Below are positions 40,093-50,122 of a stretch of DNA of 64,000 nt, in pieces; positions within the stretch are counted from its first letter, which is position 1, and the number at the start of each line of letters is the position of its first letter. The stretch lies in assembly GCA_910584795.1 (NCBI GenBank), contig CAJUBZ010000003.1, positions 1 to 64,000 of the forward strand. The letters are read 5' to 3'. This DNA comes from an uncultured Eubacterium sp. (lineage in GTDB: Bacteria; Bacillota; Clostridia; Lachnospirales; Lachnospiraceae). Both the position numbers and the translations under genes were made by a program. The notes beneath the pieces are model-generated. The model saw only the letters and a program-made list of their open reading frames with translations. It was not told the DNA's origin and did no database searches.

Positions 40093-41640
40093 ATGGCAGA
40101 GCAGAATAATAAGAATAATCAGCCACAGGTAGATGAAAAGCAGCTGCTTAAGGTCCGCCGTGAGAAGTTGGCAGATTTGCAGGAGAGAGGAAAGGATCCT
40201 TTTCAGATTACAAAGTATGATGTGACACATCATAGTATGGATATAAAGAACAATTTTGATGCATTAGCAGCAGAGCACGATGAAGAAGGTAAATTAATTA
40301 AAGATCCTGCAAAATTAGTGTCTATTGCAGGACGTATTATGTTAAAGCGTGTGATGGGTAAGGCATCTTTTTGTAATGTTCAGGATTTAGAAGGAAATAT
40401 TCAGGTTTACGTTGCTAGAAATGAAATATGTGAAGAACCTTTTGATGAATATAAAGATTTTAAGAAAATGGATATTGGTGATATTGTAGGTATCAAGGGA
40501 TATCCGTTCAAAACAAAGACAGGCGAGATGAGTATTCATGCAACAGAAGTTACATTGCTTACAAAGAGCCTTCAGATTCTTCCAGAAAAGCATCATGGTC
40601 TTACCAACACAGATTTAAGATATCGTCAGAGATATTTAGATTTGATTATGAATCAGGAAGCAAAGGAAGTTTTTGTGAAGCGTTCAAAGATTATCAGTGA
40701 AATTCGCAGATACTTAGACGGACAGGGATTTATGGAAGTTGAGACACCTATGCTTGTTCACAATGCAGGAGGTGCAGCAGCCCGTCCATTTGAGACTCAT
40801 TTTAATGCGTTAGATGAAGATGTAAAACTTCGTATTTCTTTGGAACTTTATCTTAAGAGACTGATTGTTGGTGGTCTTGAAAAGGTATATGAGATTGGAA
40901 GAGTATTCCGTAATGAAGGTGTAGATACAAGACATAATCCTGAATTTACTTTGATGGAATTATATCAGGCATATACAGATTATAATGGAATGATGGATTT
41001 GACAGAAAATCTTTACAGACATTTGGCAGAGTCTGTATGCGGAAGTGCAAAGATTGTTTATAATGGTATCGAGATGGATTTAAGCAAGCCATTTGAAAGA
41101 CTTACAATGGTAGATGCAGTGAAGAAATATGCAGGTGTTGACTGGAATGAAGTAGAGACAGTAGAGCAGGCAAAAGAACTTGCAAAAGAGCACCATATAG
41201 AATTTGAAGAGCATCATAAGAAGGGTGATATCTTAAACTTATTCTTTGAAGAGTTTGTAGAGGAACATCTGGTTCAGCCTACATTTATTATGGATCATCC
41301 AATTGAGATTTCTCCATTAACAAAGAAGAAACCGGAGAATCCAGAGTATGTTGAAAGATTTGAGTTCTTTATGAACGGCTGGGAAATGGCCAATGCTTAT
41401 TCAGAGCTTAACGATCCAATCGACCAGAGAGAAAGATTTAAGGCTCAGGAAGAGTTGTTAGCGTTAGGTGATGAGGAAGCAAACACAACAGATGAGGACT
41501 TTATGAATGCATTAGAAATCGGTATGCCGCCAACAGGAGGTATCGGATTTGGTATTGACAGAATGTGTATGTTGCTGACCGATTCACAGGCAATTAGGGA
41601 TGTATTATTGTTCCCGACAATGAAACAGTTAGATAAATAA
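40093..41640 (+). CDS. lysS: Lysine--tRNA ligase, class II
   Basis: A 515-aa synthetase. The anticodon-binding OB domain (about 55-165: VSIAGRIMLKRVMGKASFCN) and class II catalytic core are clear: motif 2 GRVFRNEGVDTRHNPEFTLME and motif 3 GGIGFGIDRMCMLLTDS. The ATG at 40093 has AGGAG upstream; a TTG at 40078 is not needed. Confidence 0.96.
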   Translation: MAEQNNKNNQPQVDEKQLLKVRREKLADLQERGKDPFQITKYDVTHHSMDIKNNFDALAAEHDEEGKLIKDPAKLVSIAGRIMLKRVMGKASFCNVQDLEGNIQVYVARNEICEEPFDEYKDFKKMDIGDIVGIKGYPFKTKTGEMSIHATEVTLLTKSLQILPEKHHGLTNTDLRYRQRYLDLIMNQEAKEVFVKRSKIISEIRRYLDGQGFMEVETPMLVHNAGGAAARPFETHFNALDEDVKLRISLELYLKRLIVGGLEKVYEIGRVFRNEGVDTRHNPEFTLMELYQAYTDYNGMMDLTENLYRHLAESVCGSAKIVYNGIEMDLSKPFERLTMVDAVKKYAGVDWNEVETVEQAKELAKEHHIEFEEHHKKGDILNLFFEEFVEEHLVQPTFIMDHPIEISPLTKKKPENPEYVERFEFFMNGWEMANAYSELNDPIDQRERFKAQEELLALGDEEANTTDEDFMNALEIGMPPTGGIGFGIDRMCMLLTDSQAIRDVLLFPTMKQLDK

Positions 41641-41668
41641 AGAAGTTATAGAGTATAATTTCCTTGAA

Positions 41669-41709
41669 AAATTTCTGCTATCCTATTATGTGATAGCGGA
41701 AATTTTTTT
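41669..41709 (+). terminator. Terminator after lysS
   Basis: AAATTTCTGCTATC pairs with GATAGCGGAAATTT, followed by seven T. Confidence 0.9.
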
Positions 41710-41801
41710 GTTTATCGTGTTCTTTTGACATCTTTCACAATTACCGACTTATACATATAAAATAAACTAAAAATAATATTATATGTTGAAAGGAAATATA
41801 A

Positions 41802-41942
41802 ATGAGTAATCGTCATAGATTGTGTTGTGAAGGTCCGGCCGGATCTCAAGGAGGACGCAAAAATTTAAAAAATAGTTTTGTGTCCTGTCTATTAAAATGC
41901 ATTACTTTAATTAATATAAAATTTAAGAACAGTTCTTTATGA
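41802..41942 (+). CDS. Possible small Cys-containing protein
   Basis: A 46-codon frame with AAAGGAAA upstream encodes MSNRHRLCCEGPAGSQGGRK and then a hydrophobic, Asn-rich end. The GPAGSQGG piece is collagen-like. No homologue is known to me and composition gives little support. It occupies most of the ~390-bp gap between lysS and the next gene, where a CCGGCCGG-centred GC-rich patch stands out from AT-rich DNA. Confidence 0.3.
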   Translation: MSNRHRLCCEGPAGSQGGRKNLKNSFVSCLLKCITLINIKFKNSSL

Positions 41943-42034
41943 GCATAATAATAACACCTTTATTTTTATTGTGTATAATTAAAAAAATGACTATAATATG
42001 CATATAGAAGTACGTTAAAAGGGAGTGAGACTTT

Positions 42035-43144
42035 ATGAATCAAAATAAACAAGGGTTTCAAACGATTATTAAAATAATAGGAACCATCCTTGCAGTACTA
42101 TTATTTATTATCTTAATCTATCTCGCATATGTTTTCTTATCATATAGCAGAATCGAAGATAATCAAACATTAACTATTAAGTCACCAAAGAACCGATCAG
42201 CAGACTTTGACAGCAGGAAAATGGTGACAGACAAAACTTATACAGTAGGAACTTACAATGTGGGGTTTGGAGCGTATTTACCTGATTATAGCTTTTTTAT
42301 GGATGGTGGTAAGTATTCCAGATGTTATAGTGGCCAGAGTGGTGCAAATGCAATCAAAGGTGCAGCAGGATTGGCACTAAAATATGAGCCTGATTTTATG
42401 ATGTTTCAGGAGGTGGACAGAGATTCCACAAGAAGTTATCATGTCAATCAGGAAAATCTGATAACCGAAGTTTTTAATAATTATTATGAGACCTTCGCAG
42501 TAAATTACGATTCAGCATACTTGTTTTATCCGTTTAATGAACCGATTGGAGCCTCTTATTCAGGAATTGCATCTTACTCAAAATATAAAATAACAGATTC
42601 CCTCAGAAGAAGTCTGCCAATTTCCACAGGATTTTCAAAATTTCTTGATTTGGACAGATGCTATGCAATTAATCGCGTAGAGGTAGAAAACGGTAAAGAC
42701 TTGGTTTTAATAAATGTCCACTTATCTGCCTATGGAAACAGTGATGAAATACGCGAAGGGCAGCTGAAAATGTTATTTGGAGATATGAAAAAAGAAATAG
42801 AAAAAGGTAATTACATAATCTGTGGAGGTGATTTTAATCACGATTTGAAAGCAGATGAAAAAGACAGTGAAAACTGTGAGAGTTGGGCATTTCCATTTCC
42901 TAGAAGTAAAATGCCGGAGGGAGTTAGATTTGCAATGGATGAATTAGATAAGGAAACAATGGAGAAAATGCCGGAGTCTAACAGAAATAATGACACAGAA
43001 TACATTCCGGGAAAAACTTATGTATGCACATTAGATGGGTTTATAATTTCTGATAATGTGGAATTGAGAGGTTATCAAGTAGTAGATACAGGTTACGTTT
43101 ACTCGGACCATCAGCCGGTATTTATGAACTTTAAATTAAAATAA
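42035..43144 (+). CDS. Membrane-anchored endonuclease/exonuclease/phosphatase-fold protein
   Basis: A 369-aa protein with one N-terminal membrane helix (about 12-35) and an outside EEP domain. Active-site motifs of the DNase I/phosphatase fold are visible: TYNVGFGAYLPDY, FQEVDRDSTRSYH, LINVHLSAYGN, ICGGDFNHDL and YSDHQPVFMNF. The substrate may be nucleic acid or a phosphodiester lipid; this cannot be decided here. GGGAG precedes the ATG. Confidence 0.9.
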   Translation: MNQNKQGFQTIIKIIGTILAVLLFIILIYLAYVFLSYSRIEDNQTLTIKSPKNRSADFDSRKMVTDKTYTVGTYNVGFGAYLPDYSFFMDGGKYSRCYSGQSGANAIKGAAGLALKYEPDFMMFQEVDRDSTRSYHVNQENLITEVFNNYYETFAVNYDSAYLFYPFNEPIGASYSGIASYSKYKITDSLRRSLPISTGFSKFLDLDRCYAINRVEVENGKDLVLINVHLSAYGNSDEIREGQLKMLFGDMKKEIEKGNYIICGGDFNHDLKADEKDSENCESWAFPFPRSKMPEGVRFAMDELDKETMEKMPESNRNNDTEYIPGKTYVCTLDGFIISDNVELRGYQVVDTGYVYSDHQPVFMNFKLK

Positions 43145-43176
43145 TAACAAACAAGATGAAAAGGAGATGAACTATC

Positions 43177-43929
43177 ATGGAAGAAAAAATCAAAGAGAAT
43201 GTAGTAGAAACTACAGAGGAAAACATGGAAAACTTAGGACAGGCATTGGAAGAATCTTATGCTTATATGGGCAATGGTGAGTATGATACAGACACATTGC
43301 TGGCATGGGAGAAAATTAACCAGTACAAGGAAACAGGAGAAATTCTGCCGGTCACTGTTTCAGGTATTGTAAACAAAGGTGTCATTGCTTTAGTTGAAGG
43401 TGTTCGTGGATTTATACCTGTCAGCAGACTGGATATCAATCATGTAGAAGATACAAATGTCTGGCTTGGAAGAGATATCAGAGTACGTGTTATTGAAGCT
43501 GATATGGAAAAAAGCAAACTGGTACTGTCAGCAAGAGAAATTTTGAGGGAAGAATCAGCAGCAGCCAGAAAGGCGCAGAAGGAGATGGCTGTTTCTAAGA
43601 TAGAAGTGGGCTCTATTGTGGAAGGTAAAGTTGAATCTCTTCAGACTTATGGAGCATTTGTAGATTTAGGAAATGATGTAACCGGTCTGGTACATGTTTC
43701 TCAGATTTCAACCAGTCATATCAAGTCGCCTAAAGAGGTTTTAGAAGTGGGGCAGATGGTTCAGGCTAAGGTAATTAAAAATGAAAATGGAAAAATAAGT
43801 CTGAGTATCAGGGACGTACTTGAAGCGCAACGTGTACAGGAGGAAGAAGAAATAAAGAACAATATTCCTGTAGTTGAAAATATTGGAACATCTTTAGAAA
43901 GCTTATTAAAAGGATTAAAATTGGACTAA
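43177..43929 (+). CDS. S1 RNA-binding domain protein
   Basis: A 250-aa protein with two S1 domains. The first (about 58-125: LPVTVSGIVNKGVIALVEGV, RGFIPVSRLD) and second (about 145-215: GSIVEGKVESLQTYGAFVDL, VTGLVHVSQIS) are separated by a charged helix. It resembles the short S1-like proteins of Clostridia that replace ribosomal protein S1. It probably assists translation or RNA turnover. Confidence 0.92.
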   Translation: MEEKIKENVVETTEENMENLGQALEESYAYMGNGEYDTDTLLAWEKINQYKETGEILPVTVSGIVNKGVIALVEGVRGFIPVSRLDINHVEDTNVWLGRDIRVRVIEADMEKSKLVLSAREILREESAAARKAQKEMAVSKIEVGSIVEGKVESLQTYGAFVDLGNDVTGLVHVSQISTSHIKSPKEVLEVGQMVQAKVIKNENGKISLSIRDVLEAQRVQEEEEIKNNIPVVENIGTSLESLLKGLKLD

Positions 43930-43960
43930 AAAACGAGAAAAATGTAATAAAAATTGTTCA

Positions 43961-43974
43961 AAAAAAACGTTTCA
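43961..43974 (+). promoter_or_regulatory. Shared AAACGTTT operator-like motif upstream of the chitinase
   Basis: AAAAAAACGTTTCA occurs here, 94 bp before the GH18 gene, and again at 50064-50077 before the subtilase gene. AAACGTTT is a palindrome with a central CG, as in LacI-family operators. Shared control is inferred. Confidence 0.4.
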
Positions 43975-44067
43975 TAAATATAAGTACCAAAAATAAAAAA
44001 TGGCTCCTTAGGTTATATATGGGTCGAATGGTATCATTTGCATATTAATTATTGAAAGGGGAATTAT

Positions 44068-47000
44068 ATGCAAATTACAAAAAGAATTAGTGGTATTTTA
44101 ATGGCGCTTATTATGGTGATTAATTTATTGACCGGATATACAGCACCCGTAGATGCCAGTGAGGTGAAACGAAACACAAAAGAGGTACCATATCGAAATG
44201 TTATGTACTATGGTGAGTGGTCTATTTATGCAGGACAAAAGAATTTTACACCGGACAAGATTGACGGTAGCTTAATTACACATTTAAATTTTGCGTTTAT
44301 GGATGTGGATGCAGACGGAAACTTAAATGTTTGCGATTCATGGGCAGATTACGAAAATCCAAATGTAGGGTATTCTGTAGGGTACGACAGTTTATACAGT
44401 GGAGTATTGGGAGCAATGCTTTTATTAAGAAACAAATACCCGAATATGAAAATTGGTATTTCTGTTGGCGGATGGACTAGATCCGGTGATTTTCCAAAGC
44501 TTGCAGCTAAGGCAGAATCAAGAGAGAATTTTGCAAAGAATATCGCAAAATTTATTCACTATTACGGATATGATTTTGTAGATATCGACTGGGAATATCC
44601 TACAGCAGACAGAGATCCGGATCCAAATGGAAATGGTGTTACAGTAGATAAGGGATGTAAGGGTTCTGAAGCTGATACAAGAAACTTCACACTTCTTATG
44701 CAGGCCATTAGAGAACAATTAGATTATTATGGTACTGTGGATGGAAAATATTATGAATTATCATGTGCAATGTCAGCATCACCGGCAATGATGTCAAAGA
44801 TAGAATACGATAAAGTTTTGGAAATTGTGGATTTTGCAAATATGATGACATATGATTTAAACGGTGCATGGAATGGTTATACAGGACATCAGACAGCACT
44901 TTATACCAATGATTCATATGATCATGAAACGCAGAAGGATGGACAGTTTTCGGTTGATACATGTATAAAGTATCTGGAAGATACATATGGCAATAACATT
45001 GATTATTCAAAGATTGTAGTAGGTGTTGCACCATATACAAGAGGCTGGGCAGGCGTTAAAACGGATGGTAAAGATCCTAAAAATCCGGGACTGTATGCTA
45101 CTGCAGAGCCAAACAGTGTGAAAGCACCGGATGGTACGACATCGGGAACATTTGCTTATGGAGATATTGATTCTCTGATAAGTAAATATAACTTAAAAGA
45201 ATACTATGATGAAACAGCACAGGCTGCATATTATTACAGTGCAGATACAGGCTACTTTTTTACCTGTGATAATGAGAGATCTGTTGCAGCAAAAGGTCAG
45301 TATGTCAGAGAAAAACATCTTGGCGGGCTGATTTCATGGATGGCATCACTGGACAGCACAAGCTCTGTTACCAAAACAATGAAGAAAGCTTTATATGGTG
45401 ATTCTTCAATTCCTACGGAAAAGATTATCGTACCGGAAAAAGAAAACGTTTCTATTGACGTGAGTGTTTCAGGTAACACATATACATTTACAGTAAAAAA
45501 TAATAATAGTCTTGTGGAATCAAGTGCGGCAACACTTCCGGGGAGTGGAGATAAGCCGGCATTGCCACAGGCCGAAAAGTTTGGAAAATCTGTAGTTTAT
45601 CCTAGATTTTATTTTAAGACAAAAAGTGGTGAAATTCTCACAGGAGATTATAGTTCCGGTGGTACGATTACATCAAGTGATGGTTATACAATTATTACTC
45701 CTCCTGAATGGTCAGGAAAAACATTAGAGCCTGGTGCTACAATGACATTTACATTGAAATCTTCTACGACAGCAGATAAAGCGAATATTGCGCAGGTTTT
45801 AATGACAACGAGAGCTGTTTCAGCAGGCGAGGAATTAGGAACTACGGTTTTATATAGTGATTCCAGCGAAATTACTACAACAAAGGTACCGTCAGTTACA
45901 ACGAAAAAAGAGGAAACGACAACGAAGACTCCGGAAGTTACAACGAAAAAAGAGGAAACGACAACGAAGACTCCGGTAGTCACAACAAAAAATGAAACAA
46001 CAAAGGCGCCGGTAACGACAACGAAAAAGGAGCCGGATACAACAAAGGTACAGGCAACTACAGGTTCCACAGTAGGAACAGGAAGTTATCCTGCATGGTC
46101 ACCAAATAATGTGGCTTATGCTTTAGGAGCAATTGTTTCTTATAATGGCAAAGTGTATGAATGTACATATGCACATAATTCTAATGTGGCATGGACACCT
46201 ACCGAAGCTTTCACGCTTTGGAAGGAAAGAGCAGATTTGATTCATATTGAGACAACAGGAAGTTCAACGGATCCGGGTCATGAAGAAACTACAACAGTAA
46301 ATAATTATACTGTTAATACAACTTTACCAGAGCATATGGTAACAGGTTATTGGCATAATTTCTTAAATGGTTCATCTGCATTAAAATTATCAGATGTACC
46401 TTCATACTATGATATGATTTGTGTATCATTTGCAAATTCATCAACGGTACCGGGCAAAGTTACATTTGAACTGGATAAAGATTTGTCTAATGCATTGGGT
46501 GGTTATACGAAAGCACAGTTTATTCAGGAAATTAAAGACCTGAAAGAGAAGGGACAACATGTTATCATTTCGGTTGGTGGTGCAGAAGGAACTACATATA
46601 TCAATGATGCAGCCTCATCAGAACAGTTTGCCTCAAGTCTGATATCAATGATTGAGGAATATGGATTCGAAGGTGTTGATATTGATTTTGAGGGAGCAGC
46701 AGTATCAGGAACAAATTATATTGCCAGTGCGTTGAGAAAGGTTCACAATCATTTTGGCGATAACTTTATTATAACAATGGCGCCTGAGACATATTATATT
46801 CAGACAGACAGATTATCAGCAAATGATATTACAACAGCGTATTATCGACTGGCACTGGAAATAAAAGATATTTTAACAATTTGTTATCCACAGTTTTATA
46901 ATTCTGGTGGAATGATTGGATATGGTGGAGCGAACGTAAATCCGGGAAATGCAGATTTCCTTACATCATTATCTACGCTTTTATTGGAAGGTGGTTTAAG

Positions 47001-49890
47001 ACCGGATCAGGTTGCAATTGGTGTTCCTTCAACATCAAAGGCCGCAGGCAGTGGATATGTTGAGCCTGGTGTAGTATCAACAGCAGTAAATTCATTAGTA
47101 TATAAGAGAAGTTCGGGTTCATTTACACCTCCAAATGCGTATCCTACATTACGTGGTGTTATGACATGGTCTATTAACTGGGATGCGACGAATGGTTATG
47201 CGTGGGCAAAAGCAATGGATTCGTTGATGGATTCACTGCCAAAGTCAGGTGTTACAACCACAACAAAGGAACCGACCACAACAAAAACACAGACAACTAC
47301 AACAATACAACAGCCAACAACGGTAGAAGCAGATACAACAAAGAATATTGTTCAGAGACCATCTGCACCAACGGGATTGACATATGCAGGGAATGCAGAT
47401 CTGCCAAATTATTTTGCATGGACGGCAGCAGCAGAGGCAGAATCCTATAAGGTATACGTGAATGGAAATTATGCTGCAACAGTAATCAGTGAAAGCGTAA
47501 GTCTGGATTCAAAATTCTTTCCATCAGAGGGGACTTATACGATTGGTGTAAGTGCTGTAAACGAAGGTGGAGAGTCAGAGCAGACAACAATTTCTTATAT
47601 TGTAAAAGGTAGTGATGTTACTACTTCTCCGGTAGAAACTACAGAGGAGACTACAACGAAAGTTGTAAAACCGGGAAATAAAAAGGCACCGGTATTGATT
47701 GGCTATTATCATACATGGCATAATTCAGGAAATCCATTTATTAAATTAAGGGATGTCGACAGTAATTGGGATATTATCAATATATCTTTTGCAGAGCCGG
47801 TTTCAGCTGGCAGCACAGATGGTAAAATGCAGTTTAATATCTCCGGATTGACATCAGATTACACAAAGAATGATTTTAAGGCAGATATTAAAGCACTGCA
47901 GGCTAAGGGAAAGAAGATTGTATTATCCATTGGCGGTTATGAGGGATATTTTTCTTTGAATTCAGAAGGGGCAATCAACCAGTTTGTCAATGATATTAAG
48001 TCCTTTGTCAATGAATATGGATTTGATGGTATTGATATTGATTTAGAACAGTCTTCGGTTAATTTCAGCCAGGGAAATGATAAAGATATCAGACAGATTA
48101 CTTCACCACAGTTAAAGAATATGACAACTGCTATAAGAAGGATTGTCAGCAGTTATGGTAAAGAGTTTATTTTATCCTGGGCACCGGAAACATTTTACAT
48201 GCAGATGGGATACACTTATTATGCAGGCATTAATCAGTGGTGTGATCCCAGAGCAGGTTCATATCTTCCAATGATTAATGCATTGAGAGATATTACGACA
48301 TTTGTTCATGTTCAGTTATATAATTCTATCGCAATTACAGCTCCGGATGGAAAATCATACAGTATGGGAAATAAAGAGGCAGTTGTAGCGATGTGCAAAA
48401 TGTTATTAGATGGTTTCCATGTTGGAGAAGGAGTCGGAGTGGCACCGACAGATGCCACATGGTTTGCACCACTTAGAGCGGATCAGGTTGTTATTGGTGT
48501 TCCGTCATCAGCGAATGCAGCAGGAAGCGGACAAATCTCCAATACTGAGTTACAGGCAGCTTTTACAGAACTTAATAATGCTTATCCGGGAATGGGTGGA
48601 ATTATGACATGGTCTATTAACTGGGATAATGCACAGAATAATAATAGTTTTGCAAGAGAGAATAAAGCGTTTTTATCTAAGTTTGGAAACGGTGAAGTAC
48701 CAACGATAGAGACAACGACACAGCAGGTGGCAACAGAGACACCAACGACAGAGAGACCTACACAGCAGGTAACAACAGAGACACCAACGACAGAGAAACA
48801 GACAGAGGCACCAACCACTGAAAAACCGACAGTTGTACCGACTGAAAAGCCAACAGAGGAGAAAACAACTGAGGCTCCAACGAGTGGAAGTGTAGAGTGG
48901 AAAGCTGTTCCGGGAAGCAGTACAATATTCTATAATGCAAATCATACATTATCAGGAATTGTAAATGTTCAAAAACCTGGCTTTGCAGCAGAAGAAGGAA
49001 TTTATGTAACTGTACCTGCGGGCATTAGTAAGGTGAAAGTGAATGGAATAGAAACATCAGGTTCAGCCATTCAGGGAGCTGGAGCGGTTATTTATTTGTC
49101 AGCGTTAAATAAACAATTAAATGTAATCGAAATTGAATATGCTGGTGGAAAGGGTGAAATTCTATTTAAGAATACAGCAATGGGTGAAGCGGATATAACA
49201 ACAAAACCGATAGAATCTGTTACTCAAGATCAGATTACAGAAAAACCTACATCAGCACCAACACAGGAGGTGATTACAGAAACAACGGTTGAGATACCAA
49301 CGGAGATACCAACACATGATATCGATGTTAAAGCACCATCAGCGGTTACCGGACTGACACATGCACCTGCTGGAGATGGTTCTCTTCCTTATTACTTTGC
49401 ATGGGCGGGTGTCAGTGAAGCAACACATTATAATTTTTATATTAATGGAAAATATGTAGGAAGTAGTACATATGCTGCATATAATGCTGAGAAATTTTTT
49501 AAGGATGTAAAAGATGGCAACTATACCATTGGAGTTACAGCGGTAAATGACGGTGGAGAATCGAAAATTATAACAATTCAATTTAAAAAAGAATCACCGA
49601 AAATGATGGCAAGAAGTACTATGGAGACTTCTCAGGTTTTAGCAGCAGGAAAAAAGAATTCTGCCAAAAAGATAAATATAACTTTTAGGAGTGTTAAAGG
49701 AGCAGAAAAGTACCAGATTCAAATTGCTAAAAATAAAAAGTTTAAAAAACTTCTTGTAAAAAAAGTTGTAAAAAAATGTAAACTAATTATAAAAAATAAA
49801 AAATTTGCTTTTAAGAAAAAATTGTATGTAAGAGTACGGGTGAAAGGAGCAAAAATCTGGTCTAAAACAAAAAGAGTTAAAATAAAGTAA
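44068..49890 (+). CDS. Secreted multidomain chitinase with three GH18 catalytic domains
   Basis: A 1940-aa exported enzyme. After a signal peptide (1-31), GH18-1 spans about 42-445 with DFVDIDWEYP (catalytic Glu ~176). A beta-sandwich domain (~460-600), a TTTKxP linker and a CBM5/12-like chitin-binding domain (~673-715, YPAWSPNNVAYALGAIVSYN) follow. GH18-2 (~755-1060) has GVDIDFE (Glu ~874), and an FN3 domain comes next (~1110-1185). GH18-3 (~1210-1540) has GIDIDLE (Glu ~1326). The rest is Thr/Pro linkers, a small beta domain (~1610-1700), FN3 (~1755-1830) and a Lys-rich C-terminal module ending KRVKIK. All three catalytic motifs are intact. GH18-1 is the processive-chitinase type; the other two resemble each other more. 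Confidence 0.93.
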   Translation: MQITKRISGILMALIMVINLLTGYTAPVDASEVKRNTKEVPYRNVMYYGEWSIYAGQKNFTPDKIDGSLITHLNFAFMDVDADGNLNVCDSWADYENPNVGYSVGYDSLYSGVLGAMLLLRNKYPNMKIGISVGGWTRSGDFPKLAAKAESRENFAKNIAKFIHYYGYDFVDIDWEYPTADRDPDPNGNGVTVDKGCKGSEADTRNFTLLMQAIREQLDYYGTVDGKYYELSCAMSASPAMMSKIEYDKVLEIVDFANMMTYDLNGAWNGYTGHQTALYTNDSYDHETQKDGQFSVDTCIKYLEDTYGNNIDYSKIVVGVAPYTRGWAGVKTDGKDPKNPGLYATAEPNSVKAPDGTTSGTFAYGDIDSLISKYNLKEYYDETAQAAYYYSADTGYFFTCDNERSVAAKGQYVREKHLGGLISWMASLDSTSSVTKTMKKALYGDSSIPTEKIIVPEKENVSIDVSVSGNTYTFTVKNNNSLVESSAATLPGSGDKPALPQAEKFGKSVVYPRFYFKTKSGEILTGDYSSGGTITSSDGYTIITPPEWSGKTLEPGATMTFTLKSSTTADKANIAQVLMTTRAVSAGEELGTTVLYSDSSEITTTKVPSVTTKKEETTTKTPEVTTKKEETTTKTPVVTTKNETTKAPVTTTKKEPDTTKVQATTGSTVGTGSYPAWSPNNVAYALGAIVSYNGKVYECTYAHNSNVAWTPTEAFTLWKERADLIHIETTGSSTDPGHEETTTVNNYTVNTTLPEHMVTGYWHNFLNGSSALKLSDVPSYYDMICVSFANSSTVPGKVTFELDKDLSNALGGYTKAQFIQEIKDLKEKGQHVIISVGGAEGTTYINDAASSEQFASSLISMIEEYGFEGVDIDFEGAAVSGTNYIASALRKVHNHFGDNFIITMAPETYYIQTDRLSANDITTAYYRLALEIKDILTICYPQFYNSGGMIGYGGANVNPGNADFLTSLSTLLLEGGLRPDQVAIGVPSTSKAAGSGYVEPGVVSTAVNSLVYKRSSGSFTPPNAYPTLRGVMTWSINWDATNGYAWAKAMDSLMDSLPKSGVTTTTKEPTTTKTQTTTTIQQPTTVEADTTKNIVQRPSAPTGLTYAGNADLPNYFAWTAAAEAESYKVYVNGNYAATVISESVSLDSKFFPSEGTYTIGVSAVNEGGESEQTTISYIVKGSDVTTSPVETTEETTTKVVKPGNKKAPVLIGYYHTWHNSGNPFIKLRDVDSNWDIINISFAEPVSAGSTDGKMQFNISGLTSDYTKNDFKADIKALQAKGKKIVLSIGGYEGYFSLNSEGAINQFVNDIKSFVNEYGFDGIDIDLEQSSVNFSQGNDKDIRQITSPQLKNMTTAIRRIVSSYGKEFILSWAPETFYMQMGYTYYAGINQWCDPRAGSYLPMINALRDITTFVHVQLYNSIAITAPDGKSYSMGNKEAVVAMCKMLLDGFHVGEGVGVAPTDATWFAPLRADQVVIGVPSSANAAGSGQISNTELQAAFTELNNAYPGMGGIMTWSINWDNAQNNNSFARENKAFLSKFGNGEVPTIETTTQQVATETPTTERPTQQVTTETPTTEKQTEAPTTEKPTVVPTEKPTEEKTTEAPTSGSVEWKAVPGSSTIFYNANHTLSGIVNVQKPGFAAEEGIYVTVPAGISKVKVNGIETSGSAIQGAGAVIYLSALNKQLNVIEIEYAGGKGEILFKNTAMGEADITTKPIESVTQDQITEKPTSAPTQEVITETTVEIPTEIPTHDIDVKAPSAVTGLTHAPAGDGSLPYYFAWAGVSEATHYNFYINGKYVGSSTYAAYNAEKFFKDVKDGNYTIGVTAVNDGGESKIITIQFKKESPKMMARSTMETSQVLAAGKKNSAKKINITFRSVKGAEKYQIQIAKNKKFKKLLVKKVVKKCKLIIKNKKFAFKKKLYVRVRVKGAKIWSKTKRVKIK

Positions 49891-49900
49891 GTATTTAATT

Positions 49901-49944
49901 GATGCTGTACAGATTAAAATTGTAATCTGTGCAGCATTATTTTT
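49901..49944 (+). terminator. Terminator after the GH18 gene
   Basis: ATGCTGTACAGATTA and TAATCTGTGCAGCAT pair with one mismatch; ATTTTTATT follows. Confidence 0.88.
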
Positions 49945-49982
49945 ATTCTTGAAATATATTATTAAAAACTTTTTTATACGAC

Positions 49983-50077
49983 GTCGACTTTTATCGACTT
50001 ATTTCGCTAGAAATCCCTATAAATAGTGAGAAAAATGTAGATAAAAATATTTTTATATATTGCAAAAAAACGTTTCA
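49983..50077. promoter_or_regulatory. Triple Spo0A-like boxes and AAACGTTT motif before the subtilase gene
   Basis: On the minus strand TAGCGAA, AGTCGAT and AGTCGAC (plus-strand 50003-50009, 49993-49999 and 49983-49989) lie exactly 10 bp apart, close to the Spo0A box TGNCGAA. AAAAAAACGTTTCA at 50064-50077 repeats the motif before the chitinase gene. Confidence 0.5.
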
Positions 50078-50122
50078 ACTGTTACGTTTTAATTGTTAAT
50101 TAAAATAGAAAAGGAGAACGTT

